The translations under genes were made by a program, and so were the position numbers. From the NCBI GenBank assembly GCA_009663005.1, contig CM018895.1:18063077-18080576 (forward strand): a stretch of DNA of 17,500 nucleotides, written 5' to 3'. The notes beneath the pieces are model-generated. The model searched no databases. It saw nothing but the letters and a program-made list of their open reading frames with translations, and was not told the DNA's origin. Origin of the DNA: Actinidia chinensis. Taxonomy: Eukaryota; Streptophyta; Magnoliopsida; Ericales; Actinidiaceae. This document shows positions 10,163 to 17,500 of the stretch, piece after piece (positions within the stretch are counted from its first letter, which is position 1; each line of letters opens with the position of its first letter).

Positions 10163-10264
10163 CTCCAAGTTGGAACCTCATGGATATGTACATAGTAGTA
10201 AACAGTACCTGATCATAAAAAGAATCCTACCTTTGGATCACCAAGCATGTCCATAAACATCCAT

Positions 10265-10354
10265 CACTGTGGTTCCACTCCCTTCGCCCTTCACACCCCC
10301 ACTGTGGTCCCAAAGTTCCAGCACCGGGGCTCCACTCTCTTTGATCTTCACAAC
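10265..10354. repeat. Short internal direct repeat in copy B (also in A)
   Basis: A segment of about 32 bases beginning CACTGTGGTTCCACTC and ending CTTCACAC is followed 57 bases later by a related one beginning CACCGGGGCTCCACTC and ending CTTCACAAC. In copy A the pair lies near 8104 and 8165 and is more diverged. This GC-richer block stands out from its AT-rich surroundings and could be an exon, but its frame is not preserved between copies. Confidence 0.5.
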
Positions 10355-11150
10355 ACGCTTCGTAATTTTATTTTATTACTTTGTGTCGATTTTGTAAAAC
10401 CTATTTTAACATAGTTTTACAGTTCTTGAGAAGAATAAGAACATATTAGAAGAAAAAAATTAAAGACCATAAGAAACCACACAGATTGTACAAATCAAAA
10501 ATCCCATTGTCTGACCTAAAATAAGCCCCCGAACATCTCCATCACATGATAACCAATAGGGGAAATTACGAAGATCATAATAATAATGTTATAATAAGTG
10601 GATATACAAGTAGCAAACACGAGTGAGAAGAAAATCATACGTTATAAACCCCCTGATACAAAGCCCCAAAAACTGCAAAAAATTTGGATACTATAGAAAC
10701 TCTGAAAATCACAACTCAATGGAAGGAAGAAAGAAAAAGGCGCAAGGATCCGTAAATCACAATCTAAATCCAGAGAACCAGCAATACTGAAAAAAGAAAC
10801 AGAAGATATATATTAAGAAACAGAAGATATATATACATCCACACACGAATCAATCAAAAATGTTGACAACAAAACACTAATTCATTCAACATTTGGAACA
10901 AGAAGAAAAGAAGGACGACATATTTCGCAACAGAGGTACTCTTTGATGCATATTCCCCCATCAATGCAAAAAACTATTCGATGAATCAACGCAAAATTCA
11001 TTCAACAATCTTCGAAAGAAGAGAAACAGACGCGACCAAAGCCCATGCGACCATTAAATCCTGCATTCAAAGAGGAGGACAGTGATTGTCTGGAGAGATA
11101 CCGAAAGAGTTTATACACATATAATCAAAAAGAATATATATATATATATT

Positions 11151-11188
11151 ATAGAGAAGAGAGAGAGAGAGACGAGAGCGAGAGAGAG
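11151..11188 (-). repeat. Interrupted GA/CT microsatellite, copy B
   Basis: Counterpart of the GA tract in copy A, broken by C in GACGAGAGCGAGAG and preceded by a longer AT dinucleotide run (11134-11150). It sits at the same distance downstream of the TATA box of copy B. Confidence 0.7.
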
Positions 11189-11204
11189 TAAATTAACAGT
11201 GTGG

Positions 11205-11243
11205 ATTGATTGCACCATGTGGTCCCGTTGTGGAGGTTTTATA
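11205..11243 (-). promoter_or_regulatory. Putative core promoter, minus strand, copy B
   Basis: The minus strand reads TATATAAAAC ending at 11236, with the same GGACCACA block downstream as in copy A and the CT-rich tract beyond it. The TATA box is slightly extended compared with A. If copy A is a working promoter this copy is nearly intact as well, and would drive transcription leftwards through copy B and toward copy A. Confidence 0.45.
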
Positions 11244-11596
11244 TAGTGAACAATAATTCCTTTTGTGAATGCGATTCTCTGGAAGTCTAAAACAAAATAA
11301 TGCCGTTTCTGTCTATATAATAATATTATAATTAAAAACCGTTTCGATTATAATTAAAAACCGTTTCGTGATTGAAAATGACAGCCGGTCTATATAATAT
11401 TATTATAATTAAAAATCGTTTCGGTTATGGGTTAATTACACAGATACCTCCTCATCTATTACCACATTTTCATTTAACACCCTTAAATCTTTGAAACCCA
11501 ACAAACGTCTATTAGCGTTTGTCTCTCAAAATCCATTTTGCTAGTTTTTCCACATTTATGTTATTGAAAAAACAGCAACATAAATTCGCATTAACT

Positions 11597-11830
11597 TGAA
11601 GTTGGCAACAATAAAGATCGTCGATCCGGTAAATGATACTTGTTGTTTAAATAGTGACTCGATCAATTCTCTATAATCGATGCACAATCTCATGGTGAGC
11701 CGTCTCTTCTTCTTTACAACAAAACTGGTGCACCCCAAGGGTTGATGTACTTGGTCGGATGAAACCTTTATCCACACAATTCTTGCATTGAAGTTTTAAC
11801 TCTTCATCAACAGGTGCATTCGGTATGGTC
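11597..11830 (-). pseudogene. Reverse transcriptase N-terminal remnant (frameshifted)
   Basis: Three frames together give the classic entry into a Ty3/gypsy RT: VDKGFIRPSTS in one frame, PWGAPVLL in a second, and VVKKK followed by MRLCIDYREL in the third (about 11661-11717). A further NKYHLP-like stretch follows near 11630-11640. These are the segments before the catalytic YxDD box, which is absent because the element ends at 11597. Loss of frame between neighbouring motifs is one base each time, so it could be decay or sequencing error. Identification as RT is firm; activity is excluded by truncation. Confidence 0.85.
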
Positions 11831-12420
11831 ATTTGTAAATTGACGAGCTACCTGGAACAAGTCGATCTGGTGAATTCCATTCTCAATCAGTGAGGCAACT
11901 CAACAAGATCATCTGGAAATACGTCTAGAAATCTCTTTCACCAACTAGATATCAGATGGGATGATCTCTTTGGGTTAACAATTATGATGGAGGCAAGTAA
12001 CCTTGGCACCCTTCCTAAACACAGACGTGTCATGCATGATAACAGATAAAGTAATGTGGGGTACAATACCTTCTCCCTCAAATGATAAGCTTGGTTTGCA
12101 TAGGAATTGAAAATTAACTTTCTTGTTCACACAATCGTGGTGGCATACTTAAGGCTAACCATCCCTTCTCAAAATAACATCAAAGTGTTTTGGTTCTAAG
12201 GGGATTAGGTTTACATGACGAAGGACATCGTTAACTTGATTTCACAATCCCTAAGATATGTGAACCTATCATGAGTGTTCAGATGGATCGTTAAACATGT
12301 CGTAAGTTCAAAGGTTGGGAGGAGTCGAACAATTTAGTAGCAAAGCAAGGTGCAACAAAAGAGTGGGCGACCCGAATCTCTATCATACTGAGCGGATATG
12401 AATCGATGTGGAGTTACCTG
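11831..12420 (-). pseudogene. Protease and PR-RT linker remnant
   Basis: Between the gag zinc knuckle and the RT start the minus strand shows broken pieces of the expected polyprotein. HSFVAPCFATKL-like residues near 12320-12370 match the stretch after the D-S/T-G active site of retroviral-type aspartic proteases. A FPDDL-like linker lies near 11890-11930. The catalytic triplet itself is not in a readable frame. The assignment rests on position and short similarities. Confidence 0.5.
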
Positions 12421-13370
12421 AGACCACAGAATGTGGAGGCTTTACGTTTCCAGTACAAGTGCAAATCTCTCCCTTGCTGAAGTTGACCCCTTTCCAGCTG
12501 TAGAAGTGGGTCTTTGAACAGGTTTGGATGGTGTTGGGGTAAAGAAACGACCATAGCCCGTGAATGATTTGATTTGGGACAGTCCTTGATCTATGGCCTT
12601 GTTGGCCACAATTGAAACAAGCTCCCGTCCCTGCATAACAACGTCCCCTTGTGAAACTTTCCACACTTAGATATCTTGTAGATAGTTCCCTTGTATGATG
12701 ATGCGATGATTGTTCTTTGCTCATTATTCCCATGTTTGACCTTCTTGGGTTGAATGCATTGACCCCTCCTGGTCCCTTGGAGCTTCTCTTTTCTCTGATT
12801 GTCCCGATCTTGATAATTTCCTGTTACTTACTCTCCTTTCAGCTAGGAGTGCAACAATTTCACCACTTCTGCATACGTGGCACCGGAAGCAACTCAGTCG
12901 ACTCTTGATGTTCCCTCTCAAACCATCCCTCAAATTTTCTTGCTTCTTTTCCTCGGTGTCGACCATATACGGGGCATATCGCGCCAATTCCGTAAATTTG
13001 GCCTCATTAAGCCCTCACATTCCTACTTCCCTTCCTTCTTTTTAAGTGAATAAACTCTCCTGATTTCTTGACTTCAGTGCTTGTGGAAAATACGTTATCA
13101 TCGAAAACGTCCTTGACAAACCTCTCCCAAGTCATGTTGGCCCCTCTCGAAGTGAGTAGCACCAGTCATGTGCCTTTCTCACAACATGTAAGCGGCGAAG
13201 CTAACTTTTTTGTGCATCCGTGCATGGAATACTGTGTAAATCTTTCTGATCTCTTGGTAGCCAACGCTGGCCACCTCGGGATCAATCGTGCCCTCAAACG
13301 TGTGGGGGCATTAGTTGCGAAATTGCCTGATCGTTGGAATCCTGGGGCAGGATTATGTTTGCTCTAGACA
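12421..13370 (-). pseudogene. Ty3/gypsy gag remnant with zinc knuckle (frameshifted)
   Basis: Read on the minus strand from 13370, fragments in alternating frames give the usual plant Gag order. They are VSFAAYML then HDWCYSL (13145-13205), MTWERFVKDVFDD with KKSGEFIHLK (about 13045-13136), and ARYAPYMVDTEEKK with LRGNIKSR (about 12900-12990). These are followed by a serine/arginine/glutamate-rich linker, a CGKFHKG motif near 12660 and the zinc knuckle CFNCGQQGHRSR (12584-12619). The last cysteine of the CX2CX4HX4C knuckle is lost by a one-base deletion; the next frame reads CPKS. Gag would bind the element RNA and form the particle. The gene is broken by at least four frame changes. Confidence 0.88.
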
Positions 13371-13657
13371 TTGACTAACCTTCCAAGGCTCTCCCGCTCA
13401 ATTCTATTAGGGTCGGGGTGCGCCCTCCCGATCCCTCTTCCTCTTCCCCTACTTGCCTCCTCCCCCTCTTTTTTCCCCTTCGTCGTATACCCTCCCTCCC
13501 TCACCGCCCATCATACACCCATTTATATGGCGAAGTACACTTATAAAATATATCGTGTATATAAGCTGTTGGTGGAGGGCTCGAATATATATATATCAAC
13601 TTATCATCATATTATCATGCCTTAGACATATGTACAGTCCAAGTCTAATAAACCGTT
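13371..13657 (-). other. Retrotransposon 5' leader, polypurine-rich
   Basis: This lies between the primer binding site and the first Gag similarity. On the element strand 13430-13510 is almost pure purine. It includes an AT dinucleotide run near 13586-13594. Purine-rich leaders are common upstream of gag; because it sits beside the primer binding site it is not the polypurine tract that primes the second strand. Confidence 0.5.
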
Positions 13658-13671
13658 GGGCTCTGATACCA
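13658..13671 (-). promoter_or_regulatory. Primer binding site for initiator-methionine tRNA
   Basis: The minus strand reads TGGTATCAGAGCCC. Its first 13 bases are complementary to the 3' end of plant initiator-Met tRNA (CTCTGATACCA with the preceding GG). It is separated from the LTR end by three bases (GAA on the minus strand). This is the usual primer for reverse transcription in plant LTR retrotransposons and fixes the element's orientation. Confidence 0.93.
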
Positions 13672-14796
13672 TTCTGTCACGACCACCCGCCCGACGCCCA
13701 CTTGGTTTCCTCGGCTCGAAGCGTCGTTACTCTGATTTTTCCTTCGAAATTTTTTTTTTCTTTAAAACTTTGTTGTTTCTTTTTGTTTTAAAAACTTTTC
13801 CGTGTGCGGAACGAAACATATAAATTTAATTTTTGGAGTCAATAAAACTCAATATAATTCATTCGTTTGAATACCATGCCCATGACGGTAGAGAGAAACT
13901 GTACCTGTCTTATTCATACATACTTCATACATTACATATTCAAAAGCTATGACTTTCTAGTCCAAACTATATTACATAAATTCGTTTCTTATTACATACA
14001 TAGTTCTAATATTTTTACTCCCACTTGCTTTCCTTTATCACCTGAAATATTGTCAAATAATATTCCAAGCAGATTTGCTAGCGTATAACCATAATCTCCT
14101 CATAGGTTTTATATACATTCAAAACATACAATACCATGGTCAGAATGCATATACATACATAAAGCGGAAAAAAGATAAAACATTTAATCTTTCGCAATAA
14201 CTTTTCAAAAATTCATGCTTTGTACTCGTACTTTTACTATATCCTAGTCAGAACATATCTTGCAACATACATTATGGCACTATGACCTCCCGTCCTTAGT
14301 CGGTTGATAACGTGATTTCCACAACCCCCTTTAGTCGGGGCATGCCGGCCGAGTACCTTCCCGAAAGGTAGAAACATGATGGTACATAGGCATCTCCATA
14401 CAAAAATCTTTCAAAAGATTCATATCTGTTCCATGGATTGATTTGGTATAGCATAACATAATTTCAAATGCATATATCATAGTCATCAAAAAAGTATTTA
14501 CTTTACGCTACTTTAGATATTAAGGTTACTTACTTTGTCTGCTTGGGTATGTGGTTTAAACTAAACCTACTCGCTCGTCTTGTTCCTTAGGCCCCTAATC
14601 CGGATCGATCCTATACTTTTATTTTGTCGACATAATTACATTAATATATTTACTTATATATTTTTATATAACTAATTTTATTTTTTCAAGTACCTAAGGC
14701 TAACCAGACATTTTTGTTATTTAAAAAAAAATGATTTCTTTCTGTAAAACCCTAACCTGTTGACAATTCTCAACTCACTGAACCTGAAAAATCCAA

Positions 14797-15600
14797 GATT
14801 CAGTTTTTCTGTTCGAACTTGAAAGCTATTTTGTGGCCATTTAGATTTCGACTTTGAAAATTTATATTTCACCATAATTTGGTAGATTTAAAATAGCTAT
14901 TCCCTTACACTTGAAAATGCAGCTAAAAAGATTTTCGTATGAAAAAGTTATGATGGCTAAAATACCGACAGTGGTTTGAATAACAACCTGACGAAATTCA
15001 GTATTTCCTCCTCGAACTTCAAGTCTATTTTGAGACCATTTTAACTTCGAATTTGAAACCTATTATTTCACATAAACTTGTAGGTATTTAAAAAATAGCT
15101 CTTCCGTTCTCAGATACGTGAATCAACTAAAATGTTTTCATATGAAGAAGTTATGGCTAAAATAACCGACAGTGGTTTAGAAGAACAACCTACGAAATTC
15201 AGTATTTCTACTCGAACTTTCCAATCTATTTTGAGCCATTTAAACTTCGAATTTGAAAACTATTATTTCACAGTAAACTTGTAGGTATTTAAAATAGCTT
15301 TCTCGATACTTGAATCAACTAAAAATGTATTCGTATAGAAGTGTATGGCTAAATTACCGACAGTGGATTTTTGGAATAACACCTGAAAATTAAGTATTTC
15401 CTACTACTCGAACTTTCAGTCTGTTTTCTACCCTTTAAGCTTGGAATTGGAAAATTTGTATTTCAGAACCTTGTAGATATTTGAAGTTACTTTTTCATAT
15501 GAAACTTAAATCACATCAAACGTAATATCGTATGAGGAGGTTGCTTCCAAAATACTACTGCTTGTCCTGTAACGAAAAAAACTCGTATTTCAGCAATGCA
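14797..15600. repeat. Four diverged tandem units of about 195 bp inside the LTR
   Basis: Units begin near 14803, 15000, 15198 and 15391. Each has the order CAGTATTTC, CTCGAACTTTCAA, TCTATTTTGAGCCATTTAAAC, TTCGAATTTGAAAA, TATTTCAC, CTTGTAGGTATTTAAAATAG, AATCAACTAAAA, TTATGGCTAAAATACCGACAG, then a poorly conserved link. The fourth unit is the most diverged. The repeats lie downstream of the likely transcription start on the element strand. Tandem repeats in LTRs may act as enhancers or arise by replication slippage; which applies here is not visible. Confidence 0.88.
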
Positions 15601-15868
15601 TACTAAATTTGGATTCCAGAAAAGATTTTCAAATATAAAATTTTTTGGGATATCTTGACAGATAATTTACCTAAATATGAGTTGCTATAATAAATTTTAA
15701 CATATCGAATTTAGCAAGGAAGTGGAGAAAGAATTTTGAATTTCCGTAACAAATTTTTTTCTTCCCTCTTCCTTCTGATTTCTCTCTTCCCCTGTTTTTC
15801 CTTCTGATTCTTCGTCGTTCTCAGCTACTTCCGTCTCTCTCTTCTCACTTACAACCGACACCCACACA

Positions 15869-15935
15869 CGTATATAAGAATATATATAAATAAATAATAT
15901 TATTTTATTTTATTTTATATATATCTTTTTCCTTT
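15869..15935 (-). promoter_or_regulatory. TATA-like promoter region of the LTR
   Basis: A run of TATATA and TATTTTATTTTA sequence on the element strand ends in TATATACG near 15869. It is followed by a purine-rich leader (15720-15860 on the plus strand appears as CT-rich). In the LTR this is the best candidate for the U3/R boundary; the start site would then be near 15835-15845. The assignment rests on composition and position only. Confidence 0.35.
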
Positions 15936-16212
15936 TCTTTTGGTAAATCATCATGGATGTCTTTCCTTTTTTTTTTTTCCATTCCACCGAAAGGGACTAA
16001 CGATCTGTCCCTTTATCCCTTCAAATTGCATTAGCCCTCCAACTTTTTAATAATTTTTTTATTTAATGTTTCTCTTTAATTTTTAACTCAAAAGTTATTA
16101 ATCTTATTCAATTTTAACGTAACCCCAGAAGAATTAAATCTTTAATTAAAATTATCAAAAGTTTTTATTTTTCTTGAAATAACTATAGGTAATTAATAGT
16201 CGGGATATTACA

Positions 16213-17181
16213 ATTGGACCACGCATTTGGGTCTGATAGGGCCTCGTGCCTTGGTTGGTGCACTAGTACTGAGGTCCTTCTCACTCTTTTCCTAGGGCTT
16301 TTTTGGTGAGGACGCACGCTGTATGACCACCATGTGGCTCTTGTCCACGGTGTCTGGAGTGGTTGCCTATGCTGGACCCACGCACCCACCAAGACACGTT
16401 TTGGCTTCCTTCCCTTGCCTTTTGACCTTCCATATAGGGGTTTTTTTTCTATTCCTCTTTTCATTGCTGTTTCACGATCCTTGAGAACATTCTAAAAAGA
16501 AAGTGCTTTCCCTCAAATTGTTGTAGTCGTTTAGTTGTTCGTCCTACCATCATTTTGATTCCCGATAACTGGTCTCCGACTGATCCCTGATCACCGTTTT
16601 GGCATCCTAATTTTGCTTTGGTATGGCATTTGTTTCCTTTCTACCATTCCTATGATTTTTTCTGCGACTCTTCTACTTTTTCATGCTTCATGCAATTTCT
16701 GTTTTTGCTTGTGTGCTTGCGTTTGCCTTTCTTTGGCATCTGTACTGAGTTAATGACCTTGGTTTGTTCGCCATTGTTGGGGCTTTGAACTTTTTTGAGT
16801 TTTTGTAAACTGGGTCACCCTTAACCTGTCTCCACTAATGAAACGGGTCCAGGCGCAGCCCTATAGCATAATTGGCCTTAGGGTTTTTGTCCCCCAGGCC
16901 CTTCTGTTGCCAAGGTAGGTTCAAGGCAATATGAGGGTCTAATAGCTTTTCTCTAGAAAATAAGGAGTAGTCTTAGTAGGGTAGAGCTCGGTGCTCGTGG
17001 CGAGCTCGTTTGACTTCGCTTCCCAAAAGCTCGTCGCAACTCTAGCTGAGCGCATTCTAACTGACTTGTCTTTGTTTTCAAAACATGGAGTTAAATAGAG
17101 CTCAGCTATTGGTCCATGATGATGCAGCTGTAAATAAGTTTTGGACTTACCACGGCATTCTTGAGGGTGTTCAGATAGAGC
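16213..17181. other. Sequence flanking the LTR, no gene recognised
   Basis: Composition changes at the LTR edge to more GC-rich, T- and C-rich sequence. There are only short frames, one of which crosses the LTR border and is therefore not a gene. Pyrimidine-rich stretches (16440-16740) and the plus-strand coding remnant that follows would fit the untranslated 5' part of another mobile element into which the gypsy element inserted. No LTR end, primer binding site or terminal repeat was found to prove it. Confidence 0.4.
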
Positions 17182-17500
17182 GTCCAACAGCCAAATGAGG
17201 ATGCCAACCTTGTTAAGGGCCGCGAGAATAGCATCCCAGTTCGCATTTGACTGATTCACATGGTCGGGTTTAGGTTCTCAATTAGTCCGATGCTGAAAAA
17301 GGTGATGGCGCGCTACCGCCTCACCTTCATGCAGGTATCTGTCAACTTCATCCGAACCGTGATTGCGGTGGACACCTTAATGCGCCAGATGAAGCTCTCT
17401 TTTAGTGTCGAGGATGTACTGCACATTTACATAGTGGTACGGACGAGGAGGGAGCCGGGCACACCCTTCTCAAGGACCCACGCTAGTCACAAACAAAGTT
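17182..17500 (+). pseudogene. Coding remnant, probably transposon-derived, cut by window end
   Basis: A single plus-strand frame is open from 17182 to the end except for one TGA at 17248-17250. It reads NEDANLVKGRENSIPVR, then the stop, HMVGFRFSISPMLKKV, VNFIRTVIAVDTLMRQMKLSF, VEDVLHIYIVVRTRREPGT. The charged and hydrophobic pattern looks like real protein, not noise. The phrases VNFIRT and AVDTLMRQM followed by LLHVY-like residues remind me of uncharacterised proteins that accompany plant retroelements, with the gag-like part at the front. I cannot name the family with certainty. The internal stop and lack of an upstream start suggest decay. Confidence 0.45.

Larger units (their letters stand above)
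9750..11596. repeat. Tandem duplication copy B, truncated at its right end
   Basis: Starts at TTTGAGTGTTGTCCTC and follows copy A in order and orientation up to CGCATTAACT at 11596, where similarity ends. Relative to A it lacks about 60 bases around the ATTGAACACGAATAAG segment (A: 8645-8700). It gains a short insertion around CCCCTGATACAAAGCCCC near 10648-10668, and another in the CCGTTTCG repeat. The right-hand 380 bases are nearly identical to copy A, while the left half carries many one-base differences. Confidence 0.92.
11597..16212 (-). mobile_element. Truncated Ty3/gypsy LTR retrotransposon, minus strand
   Basis: Read on the minus strand the order is LTR, initiator-Met primer binding site, polypurine leader, gag with zinc knuckle, protease remnant and start of reverse transcriptase. 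This is the 5' to 3' order of a Ty3/gypsy element. The element then stops at the edge of copy B: most of RT, RNase H, integrase and the 3' LTR are absent. The coding part is broken by several frameshifts and stops, so it is not active. LTR ends of the TGTAATATCCCG...CGTGACA kind and the Gag style resemble Tekay/Del-type plant chromoviruses, but without integrase and chromodomain the clade is an inference. The 5 bases outside the LTR (ATTGG, 16213-16217) cannot be matched because the other end is missing. Confidence 0.9.
13675..16212 (-). repeat. 5' LTR of the gypsy element, about 2.54 kb
   Basis: On the element strand it starts TGTAATATCCCG (16212) and ends GGTCGTGACA (13675), giving TG...CA borders directly next to the primer binding site. 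Both ends match those commonly seen in plant gypsy LTRs. The length is large but within the range of Tekay/Del-type elements. Inside are a TATA-like AT-rich block (15869-15935), four 195-bp tandem units (14797-15600) and a GC-richer block near 14285-14365. No second copy exists in the window, so the age of the element cannot be estimated from LTR divergence. Confidence 0.88.

Noticed and set aside
13068..13367. Plus-strand open frame of 99 codons
   Set aside because: It is the antisense shadow of the gag remnant, whose minus-strand residues match known Gag motifs.
13430..13510. Polypurine tract for second-strand priming
   Set aside because: It lies next to the primer binding site at the 5' end of the element; a true tract would be next to the missing 3' LTR.
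16213..16217. Target-site duplication of the gypsy element
   Set aside because: The opposite element end is missing, so no partner for ATTGG can be compared.
16183..16464. Minus-strand open frame of 93 codons
   Set aside because: It crosses the LTR border at 16212, so it joins unrelated sequences by chance.
16939..17259. Minus-strand open frame of 106 codons
   Set aside because: It overlaps the start of the plus-strand remnant at 17182-17500, which has the better protein character; no motif was seen in the minus frame.

Overview
The window reads as repeat-rich nuclear DNA of a flowering plant, probably a dicot. It is AT-rich with almost no long open frames. It carries a Ty3/gypsy retrotransposon primed by plant initiator-methionine tRNA, CT/GA-rich leader-like tracts, short GT-AG intron-like signals and satellite-style tandem repeats. 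Nothing resembles a bacterial operon, phage or CRISPR locus. No intact protein-coding gene can be called with confidence.

Layout from left to right. Bases 1-4621 are a tandem array of ten units of about 462 bp, each holding an internally duplicated half-unit of about 155-160 bp. Bases 4622-7569 are mostly single-copy sequence with two weak unrecognised open frames (4600-4818 plus, 6959-7435 minus). Bases 7570-11596 are a direct tandem duplication: copy A (7570-9477), an AT-rich spacer (9478-9749) and copy B (9750-11596), with a repeat distance of about 2.18 kb. Each copy carries a minus-strand TATA box followed by a CT-rich leader-like tract, and further downstream a short intron-like interval. 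This looks like the promoter and 5' part of a minus-strand gene or transcript copied twice.

At about 11597 copy B stops abruptly against a decayed minus-strand Ty3/gypsy element. From right to left it consists of a 2.5-kb LTR (13675-16212, TGTAATATCCCG...CGTGACA in its own orientation), a primer binding site (13658-13671), a frameshifted gag, a protease remnant and the beginning of reverse transcriptase. Everything after the first RT motifs is missing, including RNase H, integrase and the second LTR. The LTR contains four diverged tandem units of about 195 bp. To its right (16213-17500) lies different sequence whose last 320 bases carry a plus-strand coding remnant that looks transposon-derived.

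The sequence shows many one-base insertions and deletions between repeat copies, in patches that alternate with almost identical stretches. That pattern fits an unevenly polished long-read assembly, so some frameshifts may be artefacts. I found no convincing new functional system. The observations most worth checking are the composite satellite, the duplicated promoter with conserved splice-like signals, and the junction at 11596/11597.
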